The notes below the pieces were generated by a model, which saw nothing but the letters and a program-made list of their open reading frames with translations, was not told where the DNA came from and did not search any database. Of a stretch of DNA of 64,000 nt, positions 43,685-53,277 are shown piece by piece; positions within the stretch are counted from its first letter, which is position 1; each line of letters opens with the position of its first letter. Source of the stretch: UBA2266 sp964406945 (GTDB taxonomy: Bacteria; Planctomycetota; Phycisphaerae; Sedimentisphaerales; Anaerobacaceae); assembly GCA_964406945.1 (NCBI GenBank), contig CAYOTO010000004.1, positions 73,612 through 137,611 of the forward strand, given 5' to 3'. A program made the position numbers and the translations under genes.

Positions 43685-44918
43685 TGTCGCGGTCCTCCCG
43701 TTCTTCGTCCGCGACCTGCTCATCCGGCGACGAGTCTCGGTCTTCCTGCCCCGAGGTCAACTCATCCAGAATGCTTCTGTTAACGTCCTTCTTCTCTGTA
43801 TCGACGGGTTTGACCGGAGCAGGTTCCACGGGTTTTGTGCTTTCCTGCCCGGGGGGCTTTTTCTCGTGGGTCAACTCTGAAAGCAGTCCCTTGTCCGGTT
43901 CCGGCTTTTGCCGGGCCGGGGCGACCGGTTCGGTGGGCACCTCTTCGGAAGGCTGTTCAGGCGAAACATCGGCGCTGACGAGCTTGTCGAGGATTCTGTC
44001 GGCGTCCTTGGTTTCGGCCAGGAAACCGTCTATTCTGGTGGTGCTGACCGCGCCGCTGGTGGGCTGTTCCTGTTTCTGAGCCTCGGCAACCGTCTTGATG
44101 AAGAATGACTCCAGTTTCTCCAGGGGCGTATCAATTTCGCAGTCGGCGTCTTCTTTCTCCACGATGGATCGTATTTGTTTTACGGCCTCGTCGCTGATGG
44201 GACCGGTCATTATCTGCCTTCGCCCGCTCTGCTGCAGCAGTTGACGGACTTCGCCGGCGGCCTGGATTTTTCCACCGTAAAGAATGGAAATCCTGTCGCA
44301 GACATCCTCGACATCCGCCAGCAGATGGCTGCACAGCAGAATTGTCTTGCCCCGCTCGGCGAGTTTTACAATCAGATCTTTGATCTGCCTGGTCCCGATT
44401 GGGTCCAGACCCGTCGTAGGCTCGTCCAGTATCAGCAGATCCGGGTCGTTTATGAGTGCCTGGGCCAGCCCGATGCGCCGGGCCATACCCTTGGAAAAAG
44501 TGCCCACCTGCCGGTTTCCCACAGCTCGCAGACCGACCATATCCAGCAGCGATTCAATCCTCATCTTGCGAATCTTGCCGGACAGGCCAAAGAGTTTGCC
44601 GTAGAATTCGAGCGTCTCACGGGCCGTCAGATAGCGGTAAAGATAAGATTCCTCCGGGAGATAACCGACCCGAGCGCTGATTTTTGGTTCGGTGCTGGCG
44701 CCTCCGAGCACCAGGGCCCTGCCCTTGGTCGGGTTCAGCAGACCCAGGAGCATCTTGATTGTCGTAGTTTTTCCCGAACCGTTCGGCCCCAGCAATCCGA
44801 AGACCTCGTTGCTGTTGATCTTGAGGTTCAGATCGTTGACCGCGTAGACTTTCGCCCGTCCCCACCAGTCGGAGAATACTTTCGTCAGTGAAAATGTCTC
44901 AACTGCATATTCCATCAT
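43677..44918 (-). CDS. ABC transporter ATP-binding protein with long C-terminal tail
   Basis: A 413-residue ATPase of the ABC-2 exporter type. Walker A is LLGPNGSGKTTTIKML near residue 40, the signature FSKGMARRIGLAQALI near 140, and Walker B LLILDEPTTGLDPIG near 160. After about residue 300 the chain becomes a P/E/K-rich, probably disordered tail (EVPTEPVAPARQKPEPDKG). This lies far beyond the normal 300-residue size and could be a regulatory or partner-binding segment. It begins a transcription unit with the permease (8-bp overlap) and the 605-residue protein. Confidence 0.9.
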   Translation of the reverse strand: MMEYAVETFSLTKVFSDWWGRAKVYAVNDLNLKINSNEVFGLLGPNGSGKTTTIKMLLGLLNPTKGRALVLGGASTEPKISARVGYLPEESYLYRYLTARETLEFYGKLFGLSGKIRKMRIESLLDMVGLRAVGNRQVGTFSKGMARRIGLAQALINDPDLLILDEPTTGLDPIGTRQIKDLIVKLAERGKTILLCSHLLADVEDVCDRISILYGGKIQAAGEVRQLLQQSGRRQIMTGPISDEAVKQIRSIVEKEDADCEIDTPLEKLESFFIKTVAEAQKQEQPTSGAVSTTRIDGFLAETKDADRILDKLVSADVSPEQPSEEVPTEPVAPARQKPEPDKGLLSELTHEKKPPGQESTKPVEPAPVKPVDTEKKDVNRSILDELTSGQEDRDSSPDEQVADEEREDRDNG

Positions 44919-45016
44919 CTGTCCAGATTCAACTGCTGGTTAGCCCGGCTGGTAAAACGCCCTGTCCGCCGGCACCAGCCGGCCAGGCGCCGAGACTGCA
45001 TTCAGTTGTTTTCGCT

Positions 45017-46978
45017 CTAACGGCCCTTTTCAATTTCTCCCACACTCACGTGCTGGCGATGGGCCTCCAGTTCCTCGCCGTAACGTACCAGCCTCGCACT
45101 GTTGAAAACGACAATCAGCGAGCCGGCAAAGTGCAGTATGGCGGCGTAAACAGCCGACAGCCATGCCGCTGATGCCGCAATAACACCCAGAACGATGAAC
45201 AGCACGCCGAAAAACAGATTCTGTTGAATCACGCCCCGGGTTTTGCGTGAGAGCCTGACAAGGAACGGCAAACGCCTCAGATCGTTGCTCATCAGGGCTA
45301 TCGAGGCCGAATTAATGGCGACATCGCTGCCTGCGGCGCCCATTGCGATACCCAGATCGCCCGCAGCCAGAGCCGGAGCATCATTTATGCCATCGCCGAC
45401 CACGGCTACTGTATGGCCTTTGGATTTGATTTGTTCGACAATATCCAGCTTGTCGGTGGGCAGGCACTGAGCTTTAACGTCCGTGCAGCCCAATTCCGCG
45501 GCGACTCTGTTGGCCACCTCATCGCGGTCTCCGGTAAGCATAGTCATCCGCTTGACGCCGAGATTCAGCAGTTCCTCGACCGCCTTGCGGGCCTCGGGTC
45601 TTGTCTTGTCCTGCAAGCCGATCCAGCCGATGCACTTGTCATTTCTGCCGACGAAAAGCGTGCTGAAGCCCTGTTCTTCGTGCAGGCTGGGGCTGGCCAC
45701 CGCCGAGGTGTCTATGTCGTTCTCGCTGAGGAAGGTTTCCCGCCCTACTCGAATAACCGTCGAATCGATGGTGGCCGTAACGCCTTTGCCGGGGGTCTCT
45801 TCGAAGTTTTCGGCGGTCGGCAGCGACAGATTGGCTTCTTTGGCAACCTCGTTCAGTGCCCGAGCGGCCGGATGTTTACTCATCTTTTCGGCCGAAGCCG
45901 CGGCCGTCAGCAGCTCCCCGGCATCCACTCCCTCGGCCGGGGTCAATTTGGTAACGTACAGCCTTCCGGTTGTGACGGTTCCGGTCTTGTCGAACACCAG
46001 AGCGGTTATCTTGCCCGCCACCTCCAGGTCGGCCACGTTCTTGATAAGAATACCGAGTCTGGCCGATGCGGAGATGGCCGCGACCATAGCCGTCGGAGTT
46101 GCAAGAATCAAAGCACACGGACAGGAAATCACGAGAATTGTGATCGCCCGGCTTATGTCGTGAGTGAAGAACAGCACGATACCGGCGATCATCAGAATCG
46201 TCGGCGTATACCACTGCACATACCTGTCGATAATGCGCATGATGGGAATCTTCGTCTGTTCGGCCTCAATTATGAGCGACTGAACCTTGCCGAGCGTCGT
46301 ATCCTTGCCGGCCTTCGTCACCTTGACATCCAGAGCGCCGGTCAGATTGCTTGTGCCCGCGAAGACCTGCATCCCCGGTACTTTGTCCACCGGCAGGGAT
46401 TCGCCGGTGATGGTTGCCTCGTTAACGCTACTGAGTCCGTTGACAACCTCGCCGTCGGCTCCAATATTGTCACCCGGCCTTGCGCGGACCACATCGCCCG
46501 GCTTCAATTGGCTTACTTTTACCTCTTCTTCGCTGCCGTCGGCGGCGATGCGGTTGGCCCTGGTGGGAGTCAGCTTTATGAGCGATTCGATCGAGGCTCT
46601 GGCTCCAAGTGCCGTTCGGCTCTCCATCAGTTCGCTCAAGAGCATGAAGAACGCCACAAGGCCGGCGGCGACGTATTCCTCGGTCGCCAGTGCCGCCAGA
46701 ATCGCAAGAGCCACAAGTTCGTCCATGTGGGTCTTTTTGTTGATAAGGCTCTTTATGGCGTGAATGATAATCGGCGCACCGAGAAGTATGGCCGCGATCA
46801 TTGCCAGAAACTCGGTGTTAAAGCTGTCCTTGCCGAAGATGTATTTGGACAGGCCGCTGTTGATAAGCAGCACGCCGCCGGCGAGAGTGCCCAGCAGCGC
46901 CAGAGACACCCCTACCTGTTTGCCGTGCGTGTGACCGGCGTGCAAGTCTTCTTTAAAGTGCAAGTGTTGGTGCGCCAT
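45017..46978 (-). CDS. Heavy-metal-translocating P1B-type ATPase (Zn/Cd type) with His-rich N terminus
   Basis: A 653-residue metal pump. P-type motifs are complete: actuator TITGESLPVD, membrane metal site ISCPCALILATPTAMVAA, phosphorylation site FDKTGTVTTGRLYV, the P1B HP motif SKHPAARA and VGDGINDAPALAAGDLGIAM. Instead of an N-terminal HMA domain it starts with a histidine-rich stretch (MAHQHLHFKEDLHAGHTHG). The final HRQH segment is also basic. The CPC site with this layout fits Zn2+/Cd2+/Co2+ export; copper cannot be excluded. The start at 46978 follows GGGAACAGGA; the frame is open to 47035. No metal-responsive regulator is adjacent. Confidence 0.92.
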   Translation of the reverse strand: MAHQHLHFKEDLHAGHTHGKQVGVSLALLGTLAGGVLLINSGLSKYIFGKDSFNTEFLAMIAAILLGAPIIIHAIKSLINKKTHMDELVALAILAALATEEYVAAGLVAFFMLLSELMESRTALGARASIESLIKLTPTRANRIAADGSEEEVKVSQLKPGDVVRARPGDNIGADGEVVNGLSSVNEATITGESLPVDKVPGMQVFAGTSNLTGALDVKVTKAGKDTTLGKVQSLIIEAEQTKIPIMRIIDRYVQWYTPTILMIAGIVLFFTHDISRAITILVISCPCALILATPTAMVAAISASARLGILIKNVADLEVAGKITALVFDKTGTVTTGRLYVTKLTPAEGVDAGELLTAAASAEKMSKHPAARALNEVAKEANLSLPTAENFEETPGKGVTATIDSTVIRVGRETFLSENDIDTSAVASPSLHEEQGFSTLFVGRNDKCIGWIGLQDKTRPEARKAVEELLNLGVKRMTMLTGDRDEVANRVAAELGCTDVKAQCLPTDKLDIVEQIKSKGHTVAVVGDGINDAPALAAGDLGIAMGAAGSDVAINSASIALMSNDLRRLPFLVRLSRKTRGVIQQNLFFGVLFIVLGVIAASAAWLSAVYAAILHFAGSLIVVFNSARLVRYGEELEAHRQHVSVGEIEKGR

Positions 46979-47104
46979 ATTGTCCTGTTCCCGTATGGTC
47001 TGTCGAGAAATTGTGACCGCCGACAGCCGTAACAATCGCAGCCGGCAAAGACGGATCAGCCAAAAGCTGCATCCGATACTTCAACTTCAGTTCCAGGGTT
47101 CTTA

Positions 47105-48460
47105 TTAATAATTGCCCTCAGTTGCATCGGCTTGCCGCTGGGCCTCGTCGGCACGCTTGCGGCGCAATTCGGATTCGACTTTGGGATCGGTGCCGACGTT
47201 CACCCTGACTTCTACGTCTTCGGCGCCTTGGCCGGGCTGAATTATGACCTTCTCGTCGACATTGCTTAGAACGTCCTGTATCGTGTCGTGATAGATTCTC
47301 TGGACCACTATATCGGGCCTCTTTCGATACTCAGGAAGCAGTTCCTTGAGATACTCTGCGTTTGCTCTGGCCGCCTCGATTATGTCCGTGCGATAGGCCC
47401 GCGATTCGGCTATCTTTTCGCGAGCCGAACCGGCCAGTTGAAACCATAACTGTTCCAACCGGGCTTCGGTTATACTGTCGTCGTGAAGAGCGGCGACGAT
47501 TTCCTTCGCCACCGGTCCGCCGGCTTCATTGAGCAGATTCTCGGCTTTGTTCTTGGCCTCGCTTACCAGACGTTCACTCTCGGCACTGGCTGTATGAGCA
47601 TCCTGAAATGCCTGATCCACCTGTCGCGGCCAGGTGCTCTCTGTAAGCTGAACCTGAACCACTCTGATACCCGACTCGATTGCATCGAGTTTTGCCTGAA
47701 GCAGCCTTTTGACGTGTTCGGTAAGTCCGGCTACACGCTCGTAGAGAACTTCATCTATGGTGTACTGTACCGATGCGGTTACAACGGCATCTTCGAGCAG
47801 ATTCTGAATCAAGGGAGTGATACTGCGCTGAATCACATTAAAATAGACCTGCCCGGGCTTTACGTCTTCGACGTACACATTCTGGAAGAACTGTTCGGGG
47901 TCGCTCAACTGGTAGATCAACTGCCATTTCGTGTGTACGATGTTGTAATCGCTGCTGTCGTAACCTGCGACGCTGCCTATATCGCTGCTGCCTGTGAGGA
48001 CGTAGCCGTCTCGTGATGGATTGAGGCTTGGCGGTATCCGGGTGCTCTTTTTTTGGGGATTAAGCCGCTCCTGGACCGTTTGATAGTACCAGAAATCATC
48101 GACGGAAAGGTCGATCGTTTTCTCGACCGGTATCCGCACCATTTCGTCAACCGGATAGGGAAATACCCAGTACGGCATCGCCCGCGGTTTGAGCACGCGG
48201 TTTTCGGGACCGCCGCGAATCTTGCCGAAACGAAGCACAAGCGCCTGTTCGTCGGTGTCGACAGTCCTGAAGCCAGACGCAAGAAATACCAGGATCAGCA
48301 CCACCATGATTACCTTGAGAATCGCGAAACTGATCCTCAGGGCGTCCGAGAGGTACTTGCCGGCGATATCGGATTCGACCGTCACCTGCGACTGCGGTGT
48401 TTGATCCGTCCGCGGCTCATCATGATCGTGCCCGTGATGTTCGTGATTATGTCCGACCAT
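47105..48460 (-). CDS. hflK: SPFH/prohibitin-family protein HflK with His-rich N terminus
   Basis: A 451-residue membrane protein. The N terminus is histidine-rich (MVGHNHEHHGHDHDEP), then one membrane span (ISFAILKVIMVVLILVFL), then an SPFH domain (VLRFGKIRGG... to VVQVQLTESTWPRQVDQAFQ) and a coiled-coil C-terminal region. In E. coli HflK/HflC form a membrane complex around FtsH that restrains proteolysis. Here it lies 25 bp behind HflC and downstream of a third SPFH protein. The His cluster, seven His in the first 14 residues, is not part of E. coli HflK and recalls that of the P-type ATPase encoded next. Confidence 0.88.
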   Translation of the reverse strand: MVGHNHEHHGHDHDEPRTDQTPQSQVTVESDIAGKYLSDALRISFAILKVIMVVLILVFLASGFRTVDTDEQALVLRFGKIRGGPENRVLKPRAMPYWVFPYPVDEMVRIPVEKTIDLSVDDFWYYQTVQERLNPQKKSTRIPPSLNPSRDGYVLTGSSDIGSVAGYDSSDYNIVHTKWQLIYQLSDPEQFFQNVYVEDVKPGQVYFNVIQRSITPLIQNLLEDAVVTASVQYTIDEVLYERVAGLTEHVKRLLQAKLDAIESGIRVVQVQLTESTWPRQVDQAFQDAHTASAESERLVSEAKNKAENLLNEAGGPVAKEIVAALHDDSITEARLEQLWFQLAGSAREKIAESRAYRTDIIEAARANAEYLKELLPEYRKRPDIVVQRIYHDTIQDVLSNVDEKVIIQPGQGAEDVEVRVNVGTDPKVESELRRKRADEAQRQADATEGNY

Positions 48461-48485
48461 AATTATTCAGTTTCCCAAAACTTCT

Positions 48486-49391
48486 TTACGGCTGGTTCGG
48501 TTCGGCTGGTGTGAGTTTAGGCATCTTCAGAAGCAGACTCAGAGGTTCGGAATCGGCCGGTAACAACACCGTCGACCGCTCTTTCAGGATCTCCTTGAGG
48601 ACTTCGGTGCTTCTGAGAAACATTGCCAGCTCCGGATCCTGCTCCAGTTGTTCGTAATACCTGGCGGCTTCGGCGTCTCCCTGGGCTCTTATTGTCTTAG
48701 CCCTGGCTTCAGCGGCGGAAAGAAGTTCCTTTTTCTTGTACTCGGCGTCGGCGACAATTCTGGCGGCCTGGGCTTTTCCTCTGGCTATGGTCGAATCGGT
48801 GCGCCGTCTGCGCTCCGACTGCATTCGCTCGAATACCTTCTTGCTGACATCTTCGCTGACCATAAGCTGCTTGATACCGAGCGTCTCGATTTTGATCCCG
48901 TAAACGTCGCTGGCCGATGCGATGATGTCGGATTTCATCTCCTCTTCGATCTGTTCGAATTTGACCTTTTCAGGATCGCTGTTGACGAACTCGCCGAACG
49001 AATGCTGACCGATAACTCGGTTTTGCGTATCCCGTATCTGACTCAACAGCTTGCTTTCGGCGGCGGAAACGGTTTGAACGGCCTTGAAGAACAGACTCGG
49101 ATCCTCGATGCGCCAGACGACGTAAGTGTTGACGATGATCGGAACCGCACCGCGCGTGGTTGTTTCACCAAGATTCGCTTCCAGGACCCGCATTCTCGAA
49201 TCGAACTTGTGCACGCGTTCGATCGGAAGCGGCCATTTGAAATACCATCCGGGTTCGCGGATCTGCCTTACGGGATTATCGAATCTGGTAACCAGCGCCG
49301 ATTCGGTTTCGCGAACCTGGAACGACATGAACGCCAGTCCAAGTGTGCCGATGATCAGCACGAGAATAATTATGATGCCTGCGTTTCTCAT
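48486..49391 (-). CDS. hflC: SPFH/prohibitin-family protein HflC
   Basis: A 301-residue partner of HflK. One N-terminal membrane span (IIIILVLIIGTLGLAFMSF) is followed by a short segment and the SPFH domain (ESALVTRFDNPVRQIREPGW; VRETESAL region). A long helical part then has the FtsH-complex-like pattern SERRRRTDSTIARGKAQAAR and KTIRAQGDAEAARYYEQL. It starts 2 bp behind the 687-residue SPFH gene and ends 25 bp before hflK, so the three are one operon. It probably assembles with HflK as a ring in the membrane. Confidence 0.92.
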   Translation of the reverse strand: MRNAGIIIILVLIIGTLGLAFMSFQVRETESALVTRFDNPVRQIREPGWYFKWPLPIERVHKFDSRMRVLEANLGETTTRGAVPIIVNTYVVWRIEDPSLFFKAVQTVSAAESKLLSQIRDTQNRVIGQHSFGEFVNSDPEKVKFEQIEEEMKSDIIASASDVYGIKIETLGIKQLMVSEDVSKKVFERMQSERRRRTDSTIARGKAQAARIVADAEYKKKELLSAAEARAKTIRAQGDAEAARYYEQLEQDPELAMFLRSTEVLKEILKERSTVLLPADSEPLSLLLKMPKLTPAEPNQP

Positions 49392-49393
49392 TT

Positions 49394-51457
49394 CTACTTG
49401 GGCTCCTCAATGCCACCAATGTCATATATGTCCATTGTCCGTTTTTCTTCGAGATTGACCCTGTAGACCTGGCTGCTGTTGGGGTCAATAGCCAACACAT
49501 ACTTTCGAATGCCCTTGAGTCCTTCGGTCAGGGCCCGGAATCTCTGCTCTCGCATGTAAATGTCTTCGGCCGCATGGTAAGCCTTGAGCTGGCTCTGGAA
49601 CCGCTCGCCAATGGCTTTTGCCAGAGTCGCTTTGCTGTAGGCATCGCCCTGGGCCTGCTTCAGTGTGGCGAATATCTCGCCTTTGGCCTGGCCGAAGGCA
49701 TTGTCTATTTCCCCGGCGAGCCGGTCGGCTTCAGTCTTATCACCGGAATTTCTGGCCTCTTCGTACTTGGCGGCCAATTCGTACAGTTCGTCGGCCTCTT
49801 CGACCGAACCTACGAGCGTGGCGAGCCGCAGGTTTCGTTCGGCGTGGGCATTCAGTATTCGCGCCTGGCTTTCCTGAACCGCGCCTATGACCTCCTGGTA
49901 GTTGGCTGCAACCTCGACCGGCGGATGAATGCCCTGCAGACCCAGGAACACCACCTCGATACCGAGTTGCCGTGCATCCGCCGCGGCCTGAATATTGTCG
50001 GTCAGGACCTGTTTGGCTTTGTCTCTGCCGGCTCCAAACAGGTTCTCGCTGTCGGTTACGCCTTCTTCGGCGACTTCCACCGTTGCACTGGCGGCGAATT
50101 TGGCAAGCTCGTGATAGCAGATGGCTTCGAGCAGTTCTTGGGCATCCCGGTGCTTGTAGAGGTAATCGGCCAGGTTCTTGATCTTGTACTGAATGGGGAT
50201 ATTTGCATTGATAAGATTGACCGGAACCGCGCCGTCGTCTGTATTTTCGCGGCTCGAGTCGACCGCGACGACAAGGCTGAATTCCTCCTCGTAGTGCTCC
50301 TTGCCCCAGAGCAGTTCTGTTTCTCTGATAATCTCACCCGTAGCCGGATCGGTCCTGGGAACGAAGCCTACGAAAATCTCCTGAATCTTCTCGGTCGATT
50401 GTGTGTATACCCTGCCGAAGGGCCACGGCCACTTGAAAGACAGGCCCGGTCCGACCAGTCGAACCTCGCCCTGCGCATCTCTGGCTTTGCCGAAACGTTC
50501 GATTACCGCCTGTTCATCCGGTCCGACGACCACGACGCAGCTCATCAGATACAGACTGACCGCCCCGAAGAGGGCGAGCGGCAGAATCGCCTTCTCAAGC
50601 AGTCGATAGAACCATGTCTGGGAGACCTTGAAGCCGAACTGATAGTCGATAGCGCTGGCGAGGCTGTGGAAAATCCCGCCCGGCTCGTTAACCAGTCCCA
50701 GGAGTCGGCTGTCGAATCCGGCCCTGCTGTACTGGCCTTTCAGCCGGGGGCGATAAATATCCAGGATTACATTCGCGGCGTTCTCGACGCCGAGGATGAT
50801 CAGGAGAACAGGCGCGATGTAGTTGGCGATTCTGAGCACGGAATATACCTGGAACTGCGCCAAAGCCAGCGCAATTGCATGTATAAAGCTCAGCACGGCG
50901 GCGATCAGAAGCACGCTTCCGCCAGCCCGCAGGGGTTTCCACTGCGTCTGGGCGGACATACCCGTTGCATACCTGCTTATTAGAAAGCTCATAAAGGCGA
51001 TTGCGGTCATGGTTACCGCCGCCATCAGGAACGGCGAATTGTCGCTGAACTCGCCCGCGTACCGAAGCCCCCGGAAAAGTACGATTCCCACCACAATCTC
51101 ATAGATCGCGATAGCCCCGGAGAATATCGGCAGGAACCATTTTTCGAGTATTTCGAGCCTTTTCTGAGCTACTGCGAATACCGCGGCCTGCTCGTTCTCG
51201 GCCTCGAACAAATCTGTCTTATCGGCCACTCCGAGCCGACCCATGTCGAGTTTCTCCTGCTCGGCAAGGGCGCGCTGGTGGAACTGAATTGCAAGTACAA
51301 ACCAAATCAGCACCGCCGCCAGAGCTATCCACGCGACACCGCTGACGGCTGCAAAGCCGCTCCATCGGCCGACGAAGAACGCGATCAAGAAGAAAACTAC
51401 GCTGAGGCCCAGGGACACCCAGGCAACATTTTCAGAGCGTTTGGAAGATACCGTCAT
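49394..51457 (-). CDS. Large SPFH-domain protein with multiple membrane segments (third HflK-like protein)
   Basis: A 687-residue protein. The first 300 residues include several membrane segments (WVSLGLSVVFFLIAFFV, ALAAVLIWFVLAIQF, VLLIAAVLSFIHAIALAL and more), and a further segment lies just before the SPFH-type domain (ERFGKARDAQGEVRLVGPGL near residue 335). A long helical, alanine-rich C-terminal region follows (ESQARILNAHAERNLRLATL). Compared with HflK it has an extra multi-span membrane domain. It leads the three-gene SPFH operon and probably forms a membrane scaffold with HflK and HflC. The exact function is unknown. Confidence 0.85.
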   Translation of the reverse strand: MTVSSKRSENVAWVSLGLSVVFFLIAFFVGRWSGFAAVSGVAWIALAAVLIWFVLAIQFHQRALAEQEKLDMGRLGVADKTDLFEAENEQAAVFAVAQKRLEILEKWFLPIFSGAIAIYEIVVGIVLFRGLRYAGEFSDNSPFLMAAVTMTAIAFMSFLISRYATGMSAQTQWKPLRAGGSVLLIAAVLSFIHAIALALAQFQVYSVLRIANYIAPVLLIILGVENAANVILDIYRPRLKGQYSRAGFDSRLLGLVNEPGGIFHSLASAIDYQFGFKVSQTWFYRLLEKAILPLALFGAVSLYLMSCVVVVGPDEQAVIERFGKARDAQGEVRLVGPGLSFKWPWPFGRVYTQSTEKIQEIFVGFVPRTDPATGEIIRETELLWGKEHYEEEFSLVVAVDSSRENTDDGAVPVNLINANIPIQYKIKNLADYLYKHRDAQELLEAICYHELAKFAASATVEVAEEGVTDSENLFGAGRDKAKQVLTDNIQAAADARQLGIEVVFLGLQGIHPPVEVAANYQEVIGAVQESQARILNAHAERNLRLATLVGSVEEADELYELAAKYEEARNSGDKTEADRLAGEIDNAFGQAKGEIFATLKQAQGDAYSKATLAKAIGERFQSQLKAYHAAEDIYMREQRFRALTEGLKGIRKYVLAIDPNSSQVYRVNLEEKRTMDIYDIGGIEEPK

Positions 51458-51650
51458 TTCTTATCCCGGTCCAGTGATTGAACAAAAGGCGACAACAGCA
51501 GTATTGTGTTTAAAAATGTTTACAAGTCAAGGGTCAGGTAATATAACAACATGCGTCACATTCGCATAGAATATAACGCAGTTTTTTTGAGCCGTGGCGT
51601 TGTTATTGACCAACACCAGTCATGGCGCAGCTGCTTGAACCGGGTGGGTA

Positions 51651-52616
51651 ATGCTGAATAAAATATTGACAATTGCAAAGAATACCTTCGTCGAAACCCT
51701 TAGGCAGCCGATTTACGCCACTATTATCATCGCAGCACTCATTCTGCTCATCCTGAGTCCATCGCTGAGCATGTACACGATGGACGACGATGACAAGCTT
51801 CTGCGAGAATTAGCCCTGTCTACGCTGTTTCTCGCGTCCTTGTTCGCGGCAATTTTCGCCGCATCGGGGGCCGTTACCGAAGAAATAGAGAACAAAACGA
51901 TCACCACGGTGCTCAGCAAGCCGGTCCAACGTCCGATATTCATAATAGCCAAGTTTCTCGGTGTCGCAGGAGCGGTCGCACTGGCCCATTTTATCTGCAG
52001 TGTTGCTCTGTTAATGGCCATAAGGCACGGCGTTATGGAAACAGCCAGCCATGAACTCGACTGGACGGTTATTACCGTCGGCTGCGTGGGCATCGGAGGA
52101 GCGTTTCTGCTGGCTGCGTTCTTCAATTATGTCTATGATTGGGCCTTCTACTCCACATGCACCGTTCTGCTGGCCATTTTCGCCTTCTTCGGCATTGTAT
52201 TCCTTGCCCTGATAGACAAGAACTGGCAGTTTAATCCGGCGGATAACCACATTAATACAGTGGATATCTACGGAGCGCTGCTTTTGTTTTTCGCCGCGAT
52301 TGTTATAGCAGCCATAGCCGTGGCGCTTTCGGCGCGTTTTAACATCGTAGTCACACTTTCGGCGTGTATCGGAGTGTTCCTTCTGGGGCTGATCAGCGAT
52401 TATGTCTTCGGCAGATTCGCCGACACGCATCTCTGGGCGAAGATAGGCAGGTTTATAGTTCCCAATCTGCAGGTTTTCTGGATCAGCGATGCCATCTACG
52501 AAGAGAGCACCGTACCGGCCAGATATATTGTGATCGCCGGCTCTTACGCGTTGTGTTACACAACGGCCGTACTTGCCCTGGCTGTGGCGTTATTCCAGAA
52601 GCGTCAGGTAGGTTAA
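51651..52616 (+). CDS. ABC-2-type permease
   Basis: A 321-residue polytopic membrane protein of the ABC-2 permease family. The conserved pattern EEIENKTITTVLSKPVQRPI near residue 85 matches that of the permease encoded at 42308-43684. About six further hydrophobic segments span the chain (WTVITVGCVGIGGAFLLAAF; LLLFFAAIVIAAIAVAL). No ATPase gene is adjacent, so it may use the ATPase encoded at 43677-44918 or another one. GGTGGG lies just before the ATG. It is transcribed divergently from the SPFH operon. Confidence 0.8.
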   Translation: MLNKILTIAKNTFVETLRQPIYATIIIAALILLILSPSLSMYTMDDDDKLLRELALSTLFLASLFAAIFAASGAVTEEIENKTITTVLSKPVQRPIFIIAKFLGVAGAVALAHFICSVALLMAIRHGVMETASHELDWTVITVGCVGIGGAFLLAAFFNYVYDWAFYSTCTVLLAIFAFFGIVFLALIDKNWQFNPADNHINTVDIYGALLLFFAAIVIAAIAVALSARFNIVVTLSACIGVFLLGLISDYVFGRFADTHLWAKIGRFIVPNLQVFWISDAIYEESTVPARYIVIAGSYALCYTTAVLALAVALFQKRQVG

Positions 52617-52652
52617 GTTCGAATCGCGCCGGATTCGCCAGCGCAGTGCGTT

Positions 52653-53105
52653 TCAAAGTTCTTTCATCACGGCGACTTCGTCGCAATTCTGTTGTTTGGG
52701 ACACCGGGCGCAATCGCTCCAGACTTTCATGGGCAGTTCGTCCATCTGCACGATTTCGAATCCCTGGCGCAGGAAGAAAACGGGTTCCAGAGTCAGCGCG
52801 AATATTCGGGGTACGCCCAGTTGGCGGGCTCGTTCAATAGCCTGACTTACCAGCGATTTGCCGACACCCTTTTTCTGATTCGTTTGCCGGACCGCCAGAG
52901 ACTTGATCTCCGCCAGATCGGCCCAGACGATATCCAGCGAGCAGCATCCCGCCACTGAGCCGTCAATCTCCGCGACGATGAAGTTCTGCAGATTCTCATA
53001 AATATCGGCCATGGATCTGAACAGCATCCGGTCGTGCCCGGCATAGTTGCTTATGAGCGCGTGTATCGCTTTGGCATCAGTGATTCTGGCGTTTCTCAGT
53101 TCCAT
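52653..53105 (-). CDS. GNAT acetyltransferase, stand-alone N-acetylglutamate-synthase-like
   Basis: A 150-residue acyltransferase. The acetyl-CoA-binding motif is NQKKGVGKSLVSQAIERARQ near residues 80-100. The C-terminal segment KVWSDCARCPKQQNCDEVAV, with three Cys, matches short ArgA-like proteins that acetylate glutamate in the first step of arginine synthesis. That assignment is made from the motif, not from context; the neighbours (a permease and the KS locus) do not help. The size is normal for this short class. It runs divergently from the dehydratase at 53278. Confidence 0.75.
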   Translation of the reverse strand: MELRNARITDAKAIHALISNYAGHDRMLFRSMADIYENLQNFIVAEIDGSVAGCCSLDIVWADLAEIKSLAVRQTNQKKGVGKSLVSQAIERARQLGVPRIFALTLEPVFFLRQGFEIVQMDELPMKVWSDCARCPKQQNCDEVAVMKEL

Positions 53106-53277
53106 AGCAAAGCAGTATAATCGACTGGCCCGTGTGCGGCCAACAGCAATCCAGGCTCAGGCCCTTATTATGGCCCAACAACTGCCAAAAACTCGTAAAA
53201 AATGCTGGAAAAAGAATTGCCCCCCACTACAATAGCTCAATCTAATCGCCGGAGGCATCCGGATATGCGGCATAATT

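Noticed and set aside
45413..47032. 539-codon open frame on the plus strand
   Set aside because: Antisense to the P-type ATPase, which has complete motifs; the plus frame is low in family features and rich in R, G, Q and N.
49574..50983. 469-codon open frame on the plus strand
   Set aside because: Antisense shadow of the large SPFH gene.
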